Assembly (NCBI GenBank): GCA_018644665.1
Contig: JABGQA010000084.1
Span: 62,001-126,000, forward strand
Reading direction: 5' to 3'
Source of the DNA: Candidatus Poribacteria bacterium
Lineage (GTDB): Bacteria; Poribacteria; WGA-4E; GCA-2687025
DNA: 64,000 nucleotides
Shown here: positions 44,948 to 53,324 of the stretch, one piece after another
Layout: each line of letters begins with the position of its first letter
How positions within the stretch are numbered: position 1 is the first letter of the stretch
Program-made: the position numbers and the translations under genes
Notes under the pieces: generated by a model
Told to the model about the DNA's origin: nothing
What the model saw: the letters and a program-made list of their open reading frames with translations, nothing else
The model's database searches: none

Positions 44948-45027
44948 TCGATCACGCGCGACGCACTGTTCGGACCTCGTAGGACGTCCTTCAGATGGGC
45001 GCCTAACGCCACAAGGAGTATCGGTAC

Positions 45028-45306
45028 ATGGCCGGTGAAGCCCTGGGAATGATCGAGACGCGCGGACTGATCGGCGCCATCGAGGCTGCGGACGCCATGG
45101 TCAAGGCCGCGAACGTCAACATGGTCGGACTGGACAAGGTTGGCGGCGGGCTGGTCACCGTGATGGTGCGCGGCGATGTCGGAGCCGTGAAAGCGGCCAC
45201 CGAGGCCGGAGCCGAAGCGGCGCGATCCGTCGGCGAGTTGGTCTCCGTCCACGTCATACCGCGCCCGCACTCTGAGATCGAGGCGGTTCTGCCCACGTCG
45301 GAATAG
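45028..45306 (+). CDS. Bacterial microcompartment hexameric shell protein (BMC-H, PduA/EutM-like)
   Basis: A 92-residue BMC-H protein. The N-terminus [26 protein letters not shown] is the classic opening, followed by [27 protein letters not shown] and a C-terminal strand plus helix ([16 protein letters not shown]). It forms hexameric tiles of the protein shell. AAGGAG lies nine bases before the ATG. Only this hexamer is encoded here: no pentamer (EutN/CcmL type) or trimer gene is in the window, so vertices must come from elsewhere. Confidence 0.96.
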   Translation: MAGEALGMIETRGLIGAIEAADAMVKAANVNMVGLDKVGGGLVTVMVRGDVGAVKAATEAGAEAARSVGELVSVHVIPRPHSEIEAVLPTSE

Positions 45307-45381
45307 GCCGAAACGCCGCAGGCTGATGGGTGGGCGTCAATGCGTTGTCATCGCCCATGCCCGCGGCAACAGTTGATGGCC

Positions 45382-45402
45382 CCTTCCCAACGAACGGGAA
45401 GG
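45382..45402 (+). other. Intercistronic hairpin 1 (7-7-7)
   Basis: CCTTCCC-AACGAAC-GGGAAGG, a 7-bp stem with a 7-base loop, in the 199 bases between the shell gene and the aldehyde dehydrogenase gene. Confidence 0.55.
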
Positions 45403-45451
45403 AGGCGATGCGGTTTGCTACGCCGGGTCGGCCGCTCCGCCATGTGCACGG

Positions 45452-45472
45452 GGCCGCCTGTCAACGGCGGCC
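45452..45472 (+). other. Intercistronic hairpin 2 (7-7-7)
   Basis: GGCCGCC-TGTCAAC-GGCGGCC, again a 7-bp stem and 7-base loop, 70 bases after hairpin 1 and 34 bases before the aldehyde dehydrogenase ATG. Either could protect the upstream shell-protein message or attenuate read-through. Confidence 0.55.
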
Positions 45473-45505
45473 GTGGGCCACGTCCGCTAACGGTTGAGGA
45501 GCCCG

Positions 45506-46942
45506 ATGGCCTCCATAGACGAAGCCAGAATCCGCGAGATCGTCGCGCAGGTCGTCTCCGGCATGGACACTGCGGCGGCCGCGCCAACGGCCGACGCCCC
45601 CGAGGTGTCGACGCCGGCGACGACCGCGCCTAGCGTAGTCGGTCACGGCATCTTCGGCACATCCGACGACGCCGTCGAAGCTGCGGTGGTCGCGCAGCGG
45701 GAGCTTGTCGCGCTCAGCCTGGACACGCGCGAGAAGATCATCGAGGCCCTGCGAGACGTCGGCCGACGGCGCGCGCGCGAGCTCGCCGAGATGACTGTTG
45801 AGGAGACAGGCATCGGTCGCGTCGAGCACAAGATCGGCAAGAACGAAGGCGCCGCTGATCTGAGCCCCGGGATGGAAACGCTCGGGTCCGAGGCGACAAC
45901 GAGTGACGAGGGTATCCTCATCGTTGAGCGAGCCCCGCTCGGTGTGATAAACGCCATCACGCCGACAACGAACCCAACGCCGACCATCATCAACAACGCG
46001 ATCATCATGGTGGCCGCGGGCAACTCGGTCGTGTTCAGCCCGCATCCCCGCGCCGCGAACTGCTGCCTGCAGGCGATGGCCTACCTGAACGACGCCTGCG
46101 TCGAGGCTGGTGGGCCGCGCAACATCCTCACGGCAGTCGCGAGCCCATCGCTGCGGAACGCCAAGGAGTTGATGGAGCACGACTCCGTTGACGCAGTCTG
46201 CGCGACCGGCGGTGGTGGTGTCGTCCGAGCGGCGATGCAGACCGGGAAGAAGGCGTTCGCTGCCGGGCCTGGGAACCCTCCCGCGCTCGTCGACGAAACC
46301 GCCGACCTAGGTCATGCGGCGCAATCCATAGTCGACGGCGCTTCATTCGACAACGACGTGCTCTGCATCGGCGAGAAGGCGTGCGTGGCCGTCGAGGGCG
46401 TATACGACAAACTGCTCCGCGAGATGACCAATCGCGGCGCGCATCTCATTCGCAAACACGAGACCCAGCTGCTTCTCGACACTGTGGTCCAGGGCGACCA
46501 CGCGAACGCGGACATGATCGGCAAGGACGCCGTCGTCATACTCGAAGCGGCTGGTATCCGCGCGTCGAGCGATGCTCTTATCATCCTCGTCGAGGTCGAC
46601 GAGACGCACGAACTCGTGGTCGAAGAACTCCTTATGCCGATCGTCCCCATCGTCCGTGCGCGGGACTTCGAGGACGCGATGAGGATCGCGAAGGCAACCG
46701 AGGGTGGGCGCGGGCACACGGCCATGATCCACTCGCAGCGGATCGACCGCATCCGGGCATACTCGCGGGCGATGGAGGTCGGCATCCTCGTGGCGAACGC
46801 GCCGTCGTTCGCGTGCGCGGGCATAGGCGGCCCGGGTTTCCTGGCGATGTCGGTCGCAGGTCGCACTGGCGAGGGCTTCACGACGCCACGAACCTTCACG
46901 ACCGAGCGCCGCCTGAGCCTGATCGGCGCAGTGGCCGGGTAG
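45506..46942 (+). CDS. CoA-acylating aldehyde dehydrogenase of a microcompartment (PduP-like)
   Basis: A 478-residue enzyme oxidising an aldehyde with CoA and NAD to an acyl-CoA. The first 20 residues (IDEARIREIVAQVVSGM) form an amphipathic targeting helix followed by an Ala/Pro/Thr linker, the usual PduP/EutE encapsulation signal. The catalytic Cys287 is in SFDNDVLCIGEKACVAV. NAD-site elements are NAITPTTNPTPTIINNAI and VCATGGGGVVRAAM. In the fucose/rhamnose pathway it would turn lactaldehyde-derived aldehyde to acyl-CoA (inference from neighbours). GAGGAG lies just before the ATG. Confidence 0.93.
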   Translation: MASIDEARIREIVAQVVSGMDTAAAAPTADAPEVSTPATTAPSVVGHGIFGTSDDAVEAAVVAQRELVALSLDTREKIIEALRDVGRRRARELAEMTVEETGIGRVEHKIGKNEGAADLSPGMETLGSEATTSDEGILIVERAPLGVINAITPTTNPTPTIINNAIIMVAAGNSVVFSPHPRAANCCLQAMAYLNDACVEAGGPRNILTAVASPSLRNAKELMEHDSVDAVCATGGGGVVRAAMQTGKKAFAAGPGNPPALVDETADLGHAAQSIVDGASFDNDVLCIGEKACVAVEGVYDKLLREMTNRGAHLIRKHETQLLLDTVVQGDHANADMIGKDAVVILEAAGIRASSDALIILVEVDETHELVVEELLMPIVPIVRARDFEDAMRIAKATEGGRGHTAMIHSQRIDRIRAYSRAMEVGILVANAPSFACAGIGGPGFLAMSVAGRTGEGFTTPRTFTTERRLSLIGAVAG

Positions 46943-47055
46943 AGAGTCGGTGTCGGTGCCGGCCCCGCATCGCGGGCCGCGCGTGCGCACACACTGTCAC
47001 GCTGGCGCTGGCTTGCGCTGTAGAGCCCTTCCGACACGTGCGGAGACGCGTACCC

Positions 47056-47619
47056 GTGAAGAAGGACATACGTCGCCAATTCGAGGAAGGCGCCAAGCTC
47101 AGCCGCCTCATCGGGGACACGATGGCCGGCGACATTGAGCTGGCGGCCAAGGCGATCATCGCCTGCTACGCGCGCGGCGGCAAAGTGCTGTTGTGCGGCA
47201 ACGGTGGAAGCGCTGGAGACGCGCAGCACCTCGCCGGCGAGTTGGTTGGCCGCTTCCTCCGCGACCGACGCGCCGTGCCTGCCATCGCGCTGACGACCGA
47301 CACCTCCGTGCTAACGGCCATTGGCAACGACTACGGCTACGACGCCGTATTCAGCCGACAGGCCGAGGCGCATGTGAGCGACGGCGACGTCTTCATCGGC
47401 ATATCGACCAGCGGGAACTCCGCAAACGTCCTCCGCGCCGTCGAAGTGGCGGCGGAGCGTGGCGCGACGACAATCGGTCTTACAGGCAACGATGGCGGCG
47501 AGTTGGCTCGCGTCGCCGACATCGCGCTGACGGTTCCATCGACTAGCACGCCCCGCATCCAGGAGGGCCACATCGCCATAGGGCATGTGCTCTGCGACCT
47601 GGCGGAGCGCGTTCTATAG
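47056..47619 (+). CDS. gmhA: Phosphoheptose isomerase (sedoheptulose-7-phosphate isomerase)
   Basis: A 187-residue SIS-domain protein. GKVLLCGNGGSAGDAQHLAGELVGRF is the GmhA signature (phosphate-binding Ser and zinc His), FIGISTSGNSANVLRAVEVA the second half of the site, and RIQEGHIAIGHVLCDLAE the C-terminal zinc His/Gln region. It makes D-glycero-heptose-7-phosphate for heptosylated surface glycans. GTG start with GGAG ten bases upstream. First gene of a sugar-nucleotide run, 113 bases after the aldehyde dehydrogenase. Confidence 0.93.
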   Translation: MKKDIRRQFEEGAKLSRLIGDTMAGDIELAAKAIIACYARGGKVLLCGNGGSAGDAQHLAGELVGRFLRDRRAVPAIALTTDTSVLTAIGNDYGYDAVFSRQAEAHVSDGDVFIGISTSGNSANVLRAVEVAAERGATTIGLTGNDGGELARVADIALTVPSTSTPRIQEGHIAIGHVLCDLAERVL

Positions 47620-47639
47620 GCGGGCGCGGAGGCGAGGCA

Positions 47640-48719
47640 ATGGGTGAACTCGATCTTCACGCGGTGGTCCTTGCAGGTGGCAGTGGCACACGCTTCTGGC
47701 CGCTGAGCACCCCCGAGCGCCCGAAGCAATTCCTCGCCCTCTTCGATGACCGCTCGCTACTTCGCCACGCGGTCGATCGCCTGCTGCCGCTAATGCCACC
47801 CACGAACATCTGGATATCGACCGGCGCCAACCTTGTCGACGCGGCGCGCGCGGAACTCCCCATGCTCCCGGCGTCGCAGTTCGTGATCGAGCCGGAAGCG
47901 CGCAACACGTTGCCGTGCATCGGCTTGGCATGTGCGCGCGTCCGCGAGGCGAACGCTGACGCCGTCGTCGCGATCGTGTGCGCGGACCATCTCATTCGAC
48001 GAGAGGACGAGTACCGCGCGCTCCTGAACGACGCGGCTGCCTCGGCGATGGCTTCGGGCGATCTGACGACATTCGGCATTCGGCCGACGCGGCCCGAAAC
48101 CGGGTACGGGTACGTCCGTTACGAAGGTACGGCGACCCGCGTCGGACAGCACGATGTCTACAAAGTCGCTGAGTTCGCGGAGAAACCCGACCGCGAAACT
48201 GCCGAACTATTCGTCAATTCGGGCGATTATCTCTGGAATAGCGGCATGTTCGTGTGGAGCGTGCGCGCGTTCTTTGCCACACTGCGTACACACCAGCCGG
48301 AGATGCACGCGCAACTGCAGGATATGGGATCTGACGCTGGCGCCATCGCGCGCATCTACCCGACTATGGAACGTGTCTCAGTCGACTACGGGTTGATGGA
48401 GCGCGCAGGCAACATCGCGGTCATTCCGGCCGACATCGATTGGGACGATGTCGGGAGTTGGGAGTCTGTGTGGAGCGTTTGGGAGCGCGACGCCGACGAC
48501 AACGCCGTGCGTGGCGAGCACATCGGCTCCGACACGAGCAAGTGTCTTATCTTCGGTTCCGACAAGCCGGTGGTATCCTTGGGGGTGGAAGGCTTGGTGA
48601 TCGTGGACACGCCAGACGCCGTGCTCGTGTGCAGGCGGGATAGGGCACAGGACTTGAGAGCGCTCGCTGAGGAGGCGTTCCGCAGGCGCTCCGACAAGGG
48701 GGACACGCATGGCGACTAA
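47640..48719 (+). CDS. manC: Mannose-1-phosphate guanylyltransferase
   Basis: A 359-residue nucleotidyltransferase making GDP-mannose from GTP and mannose-1-phosphate. Signature loop [30 protein letters not shown] and VAEFAEKPD (sugar site); [27 protein letters not shown] and [12 protein letters not shown]. It lacks the C-terminal phosphomannose-isomerase cupin of the bifunctional AlgA/ManC enzymes. The ATG follows GGAGGCGAGG. Its 3' end overlaps gmd by 11 bases. Confidence 0.94.
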   Translation: MGELDLHAVVLAGGSGTRFWPLSTPERPKQFLALFDDRSLLRHAVDRLLPLMPPTNIWISTGANLVDAARAELPMLPASQFVIEPEARNTLPCIGLACARVREANADAVVAIVCADHLIRREDEYRALLNDAAASAMASGDLTTFGIRPTRPETGYGYVRYEGTATRVGQHDVYKVAEFAEKPDRETAELFVNSGDYLWNSGMFVWSVRAFFATLRTHQPEMHAQLQDMGSDAGAIARIYPTMERVSVDYGLMERAGNIAVIPADIDWDDVGSWESVWSVWERDADDNAVRGEHIGSDTSKCLIFGSDKPVVSLGVEGLVIVDTPDAVLVCRRDRAQDLRALAEEAFRRRSDKGDTHGD

Positions 48720-49746
48720 GAAGGCGTTGATAACCGGCATCAACGGTCAGGACGGCTCTTACCTGACGGAGCTCCTCCTGGAGAAGGACTACGAAGTCCA
48801 CGGCATCATCCGGCGCGCGAGCACATTCAACACGGGCCGCATCAACCACCTGTACCAGGACCCGCACGACTCCGGCGCGCGACTGTTCCTGCACTACGGC
48901 GACATTACCGACTCCACGAATCTCGGGCGGCTGCTCAACGAAATCGAGCCGGATGAGGTCTACCACCTCGCCGCGCAGAGCCACGTCCGCGTGAGCTTCG
49001 ATCAGCCGGAGTACACGGGCGACACGACCGGGCTCGGGACGACGCGCATGCTGGAAGCGATGCGCGGCAGCGGGGCGAAGCCGCGGTTCTATCAGGCCAG
49101 TAGCTCTGAGATGTTCGGCGACGTCCGTGAGACGCCGCAGACCGAGTCGACGCCGTTCTGCCCGCAGAGCCCCTACGGCGCTGCTAAGGTGTACGCCTAC
49201 TGGATGACCGTGAACTACCGCGACGCCTACGGCTTCCACGCCTCCAACGGCATCCTTTTCAACCACGAGAGCCCGCGACGCGATCCGCGATTCGTCACCA
49301 GGAAGATCACTCGCGCCGTCGCGCACATCCGCGAGGGGCTCCAGGACAAGCTGTACCTCGGGAACCTGGACTCGAAGCGGGACTGGGGCCACGCCGAGGA
49401 CTACGTCCGCGCGATGTGGCTGATGGTGCAGCAGGACGAGCCGGACGACTACGTGGTAGCGACGGGCGAGACGCACTCGGTGCGGGAATTCCTGGTGCAC
49501 GCCTTCACGCACGTCGGCCTGAACTGGGAGGACTACGTCGAGATCGACCCGCGGTACCTGCGGCCTACCGATGTGAACCTACTGCTGGGCGACGCTTCGA
49601 AGGCGCGCGAGAAGCTCGGGTGGATACCGGAACTCACGTTCGCGGACCTCGTCACCGCGATGGTCGACGCGGATGTCCGGCTGCTCGAGGAACAGAAGTC
49701 CGGGATTCTTGGCCCTGAAAGCCGCGCGGTTCGAGAATTCGGCTGA
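48709..49746 (+). CDS. gmd: GDP-mannose 4,6-dehydratase
   Basis: A 345-residue short-chain-dehydrogenase-type enzyme converting GDP-mannose to GDP-4-keto-6-deoxymannose. It shows the NADP motif [36 protein letters not shown], the catalytic [16 protein letters not shown] and the YxxxK pair in [12 protein letters not shown], and the GDP-site [19 protein letters not shown]. All family hallmarks are intact. It starts inside the last codons of manC and its stop overlaps the methyltransferase start (TGATG). Confidence 0.97.
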   Translation: MATKKALITGINGQDGSYLTELLLEKDYEVHGIIRRASTFNTGRINHLYQDPHDSGARLFLHYGDITDSTNLGRLLNEIEPDEVYHLAAQSHVRVSFDQPEYTGDTTGLGTTRMLEAMRGSGAKPRFYQASSSEMFGDVRETPQTESTPFCPQSPYGAAKVYAYWMTVNYRDAYGFHASNGILFNHESPRRDPRFVTRKITRAVAHIREGLQDKLYLGNLDSKRDWGHAEDYVRAMWLMVQQDEPDDYVVATGETHSVREFLVHAFTHVGLNWEDYVEIDPRYLRPTDVNLLLGDASKAREKLGWIPELTFADLVTAMVDADVRLLEEQKSGILGPESRAVREFG

Positions 49747-50219
49747 TGGTCAGGCAGCTGCGTCCGAAGACGACCTACGTCGCGACGACGGGGGTCAAGG
49801 AATACCGCGCGACGATCGCGAAGCATGTGCGACCGGACGATGTCGTGCTCGAAGTCGGGTGCGAGTGGGGCACGACCACGGACCTGATCGCGGACGTCGC
49901 GCCGGACGTCATCGGCACGGACATCAGTCCCGAGTGCATCGCACGCGCTCGGGAGATGCGCCCCCATCTGCAGTTCGATGCGATTGACGCCTTCGACATG
50001 CCAGCCCTTCTCGCGTTGGGCAAGTCGTTCACGAAGATCTACGTGGACCTCTCGGGTTTCTCAGGATACGCCTCCCTGCTAGACTTGCTGTCGCTGCTGA
50101 ATATGTACACGTACACTCTGCAGCCGCAGGTCATCGTCGTGAAGAGCCGTTCGCTCAAGACGTTCGCGCATCGTTGCGTTCCTTGGCGCGGCGAGTCGGA
50201 GGAGGAGGACAGGGCATGA
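49746..50219 (+). CDS. Small class I SAM-methyltransferase-like protein
   Basis: A 157-residue protein with the SAM-binding motif I VLEVGCEWGTTTDLIA, motif II acid in IGTDISPECIARAREM and a later strand IYVDLSGFSGYASLLDLLSLL. It is shorter than most methyltransferases and the target is unknown; a sugar-nucleotide or glycan substrate is suggested only by its place between gmd and fcl. Its start overlaps the gmd stop by one base and its stop overlaps the next ATG (ATGA), so all three are translationally coupled. Confidence 0.75.
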   Translation: MVRQLRPKTTYVATTGVKEYRATIAKHVRPDDVVLEVGCEWGTTTDLIADVAPDVIGTDISPECIARAREMRPHLQFDAIDAFDMPALLALGKSFTKIYVDLSGFSGYASLLDLLSLLNMYTYTLQPQVIVVKSRSLKTFAHRCVPWRGESEEEDRA

Positions 50220-50497
50220 AGGCGGTGTGGAAAGGCGTCACGCTGGCGGAGAGCGACGCCACGCGCGTCGTGGAGAGTAACCACTACTTCCCTCCCGACA
50301 CGCTACGACGCGGGCACGTGCGCGAGAGTGACACGCAGACGACGTGTGGGTGGAAGGGCGTCGCGAGCTACTACGATGTGGTCGTGGACGGCGAGGCGAA
50401 CGAGGACGCCGTGTGGTACTACCCGGAGACGAAGGAAGCCGCGCGCGAGATCGAAGGGTACGTCGCGTTTTGGCGCGGTGTGGAGATCGTCGAGTAG
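50216..50497 (+). CDS. DUF427-family small protein
   Basis: A 93-residue single-domain protein with the DUF427 pattern: AVWKGVTLAESDATRVVESNHYFP, then TTCGWKGVASYYDVVVDGEANEDAVWYYPETKEAAREI and VAFWRGVEI. The fold is a small beta-tent; no activity is established for the family. It starts within the methyltransferase stop (ATGA) with GGAGGAGGAC upstream, so it is firmly inside the GDP-sugar operon. Confidence 0.85.
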   Translation: MKAVWKGVTLAESDATRVVESNHYFPPDTLRRGHVRESDTQTTCGWKGVASYYDVVVDGEANEDAVWYYPETKEAAREIEGYVAFWRGVEIVE

Positions 50498-50524
50498 GCG
50501 CCGGCAAGGCGAGGAGGAATCGCC

Positions 50525-51478
50525 GTGGACGCGGACGTTGCGGAACAGCTCGCAGGCGAACGTGTTCTGCTGACGGGTGGGGCCGGGTTCCTCGGGTCGG
50601 CCGTACGGCGACGCCTGGAGGAGCACGGGTGCGATGTCTGCGTGCCCCGCAGCCGTGAATACGACCTCAGGCTAGAATCTGAGGTCGACCGCGTGTACCG
50701 CGACATGCAGCCCACGGTCGTGATCCACGCGGCCGCCGTGGTCGGTGGGATCGGGTACAACCGTGACGCCCCAGCGTCGATTTTCGACGACAACGCGCGG
50801 ATGAACCTGTTCCTCCTGTCGAAGGCGCGCGAGCACGGCGCCAGGAAGTTCGTCGGCATCGGGACGATATGCGCGTACCCGAAGACGCCGCCCTCGATCC
50901 CGTTCCGCGAGGAGGAACTCTGGCACGGCTACCCGGAGGAAACGAACGCGCCCTACGGCTTCGCCAAGAAGCTCCTGCTCGTGCAGGGCCAGGCGTATGC
51001 GCAGCAATATGGCTACAACGCGACGCACCTGCTCGTAGTCAACCTGTATGGTCCAGGCGACAACTTCGACGAGGCGAGTTCGCACGTGATACCGGCGATG
51101 GTGCGCCGGTTCATGGAAGCGCGCGACGATGGTCGCGACGAGGTCGTATGCTGGGGTGACGGCACTCCGACGCGCGAATTCCTGTACGTTGAGGATGGCG
51201 CACGGGCGATAGTTCGCGCCGCGTCGCTCTACGACTCACCCGCGCCGGTCAACATCGGATCGGGCTACGAGATCTCGATGCGCGCTCTCGCGGAGACCAT
51301 TGCCGACGTCGTAGGCTACACGGGTACCATCGCGTGGGACACCTCGAAACCGAATGGCCAACCCCGCCGGTTGCTCGACACGAGTCGCGCGGCGAGTGAG
51401 TTCGGGTTCCGGGCCGAGACGCCGTTCCGCGACGGCCTGTGCCGGACGGTCGAGTGGTACGAACGCGCGCGCGCATGA
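50525..51478 (+). CDS. fcl: GDP-L-fucose synthase
   Basis: A 317-residue epimerase-reductase that turns GDP-4-keto-6-deoxymannose into GDP-L-fucose with NADPH. NADP motif VLLTGGAGFLGSAVRRRLEE; HAAAVVGGIGYN; catalytic FVGIGTICAYPK and YGFAKKLLL; NLYGPGDNFDEASSHVIPA, a specific GDP-fucose-synthase stretch. GTG start with GGAGGAAT upstream. Its stop overlaps the next ATG (ATGA). With manC, gmd and the mutase it completes the pathway. Confidence 0.95.
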   Translation: MDADVAEQLAGERVLLTGGAGFLGSAVRRRLEEHGCDVCVPRSREYDLRLESEVDRVYRDMQPTVVIHAAAVVGGIGYNRDAPASIFDDNARMNLFLLSKAREHGARKFVGIGTICAYPKTPPSIPFREEELWHGYPEETNAPYGFAKKLLLVQGQAYAQQYGYNATHLLVVNLYGPGDNFDEASSHVIPAMVRRFMEARDDGRDEVVCWGDGTPTREFLYVEDGARAIVRAASLYDSPAPVNIGSGYEISMRALAETIADVVGYTGTIAWDTSKPNGQPRRLLDTSRAASEFGFRAETPFRDGLCRTVEWYERARA

Positions 51479-52860
51479 CGCCCATCGAGTTCGGGACAGA
51501 CGGCTGGCGCGGCATCATCGCCGATGACTTCACGCGTGAGAACGTCGGCCGCGTCGCGAGGGCGTACGCGTGTGTCCTTCACGCCGACGGGACGGCCTGC
51601 CGCGGCGTGGTCGTCGGGTACGACCGGCGCTTCCTGAGCGACCGCATGGCAGCGCACGCCGCAGACGAGCTGTCCGCGGCCGGAGTACCGGCCAAGCTGG
51701 CGTCCTGCCCTGTCACTACTCCCGCGGTGTCGCTGCACGTCGTCAATGGCAACCACGCAGGCGGCCTGATGGTCACCGCGAGCCACAACCCACCCGAGTA
51801 CAACGGCATCAAGATCAAGTCGGATGTCGGCGGGTCGGCATCCGAGGAGTACGTCGCGCGGATCGCCGCGTCCGTGGACAGGCCGCCGGGGGGCCCTACG
51901 CCGACTGTTGTCGAACGAGCCGACATCGCGGCGGCGTACGTCGAGCGCCTGCTCGCGCTCCATGCGGACGACCGGCCGTCGCGCCGGTTGCGCATTGTGG
52001 TCGACTCCATGCACGGCTCGGGAAGCGGCATTGGGGCGTCGGTCCTGCGCGCGATGGGTCACGATGTCGTGGGGATTCGGTACTCAGCGAATCCGTTGTT
52101 CGGTGGCGTGTTCCCGGAGCCGATCCCGCCGCACATCGCCGCGTTGCAGCGCGCAGTGGGCGCCGAGGGAGCCGACCTCGGCGTGGCGCTCGATGGCGAC
52201 GGCGACCGGATCGGCGCGGTCACCGCGGACGGTGAGTTCTTCAGTCCGCACCGCATCCTCGCGTTGATGGCATTGGCTGCGCTGCGTAGCGGCGCATCTG
52301 GCCGCATCGTCAAGACCGTGTCGACGACTGGGATGCTAGACCGCATCGGGCAGAGCTTTGGGGCGCCCGTCACAACGACGCCCATCGGTTTCAAGCACGT
52401 GGTGCACGAGATAGGCAAGGGCGGCGTGCTCGTCGGCGGGGAGGAGAGCGGCGGCCTGTGGGCGCCGGGCTACATCCCCGAGCGGGACGGCATCCGCATC
52501 GGCGTCATCCTCGCGAACATCGTCGCAGGGCTGGGCCGCCCGCTCCACGAAGAGTGGGATGCGGTCGGGCGGGAATTCGGAGCGTGGGAGTACCTTCGCC
52601 GCGACCTGGCCGTTCCGCTGGAGGCCCGCTCGCGGATCGAGGCTGCCGGGAAGACCATCGCGTCCGTCGGTGGCGCCCCCGTGGCACGGGCCGATACCAC
52701 CGACGGCGTCAAGCTCGTGCGGGATGACGGGTACTGGCTGATGTTCCGGTTCTCCGGCACCGAGCCGCTGTTGCGGCTGTACGCCGAGGCGCCGACGCCA
52801 GCGATGTGCGACGACTTCCTGGCGGAGGCGGAGGAGATCGTCGTGTCGGCGCGCGGGTGA
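51475..52860 (+). CDS. Phosphomannomutase (alpha-D-phosphohexomutase)
   Basis: A 461-residue mutase. EFGTDGWRGIIADDFT at the N-terminus, the phosphoserine loop MVTASHNPPEYNGIK, Mg loop ALDGDGDRIGAVT, sugar loop GGEESGGLW and phosphate loop RFSGTEPLLR. Standing directly after fcl with a 4-base overlap, it most likely supplies mannose-1-phosphate to ManC. It shares the overall plan with the paralogue at 8001 but has GDGDR where that one has GDADR. Confidence 0.92.
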   Translation: MTPIEFGTDGWRGIIADDFTRENVGRVARAYACVLHADGTACRGVVVGYDRRFLSDRMAAHAADELSAAGVPAKLASCPVTTPAVSLHVVNGNHAGGLMVTASHNPPEYNGIKIKSDVGGSASEEYVARIAASVDRPPGGPTPTVVERADIAAAYVERLLALHADDRPSRRLRIVVDSMHGSGSGIGASVLRAMGHDVVGIRYSANPLFGGVFPEPIPPHIAALQRAVGAEGADLGVALDGDGDRIGAVTADGEFFSPHRILALMALAALRSGASGRIVKTVSTTGMLDRIGQSFGAPVTTTPIGFKHVVHEIGKGGVLVGGEESGGLWAPGYIPERDGIRIGVILANIVAGLGRPLHEEWDAVGREFGAWEYLRRDLAVPLEARSRIEAAGKTIASVGGAPVARADTTDGVKLVRDDGYWLMFRFSGTEPLLRLYAEAPTPAMCDDFLAEAEEIVVSARG

Positions 52861-53324
52861 CGCGCTCGTGCGTGTCGTGCGCCGCGGCGTTTGCCCATTT
52901 GTGCAGCCGGTCGCGCATCGGCCGTGCCGCGTCGTAGGCCCAGCCCGATCTCTTTGGCGGAGGCGTCCGTGCGCTGGGTTCAGCGACGGAGGCGGCAGGC
53001 TCGGCCAGCGCCGCAGGACAGGCTGCCCACTGCCACCGCTGCCCTCTGCCGACGTCGAGCAGCCCAGCGCAGCGGGTGTTGTCACGGCCGGTTGCCTGCT
53101 GGCTAGGCAAGGGCCCAGAACGCGCTGGTGACGCGGAGACCCCATCTCCATCTTCCCCAGTAAGGGAAGACGTTCACGCGTCCACACGACGGCGAAGGCC
53201 TGCAGGACCCGCGAGTCCCACCTACGACACGGATGAGCCGCCCACCCCTGCCGGCGCCATGCCCAGGCTACTCCTGTACGGTAGGATGGCGAACACAACC
53301 ACCTTCCACTCATAGGGCCAAACG
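52861..53324. other. Intergenic stretch with one hairpin-repeat copy
   Basis: About 460 bases after the GDP-sugar operon. It holds the inverted copy C of the dispersed repeat (53138-53173) and a possible -10 TAGGAT at 53282. No gene is supported. Confidence 0.55.
53138..53173 (-). repeat. Dispersed intergenic hairpin repeat, copy C (inverted)
   Basis: Read on the minus strand, these 36 bases equal 23540-23575 exactly, including the CTTCCC/GGGAAG hairpin. The flanks GCGTGA and CCGCGTCACC match copy A at 7461-7515. Confidence 0.8.

Noticed and set aside
44132..46942. Complete propanediol or ethanolamine compartment
   Set aside because: No diol dehydratase, ammonia lyase, cobalamin or pentamer shell genes are present; the aldolase points to deoxy-sugar breakdown.
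46960..46980. Terminator after the aldehyde dehydrogenase gene
   Set aside because: The GGCCCCGC/GCGGGCC hairpin is short and bulged, without T-tract; not strong enough to list.
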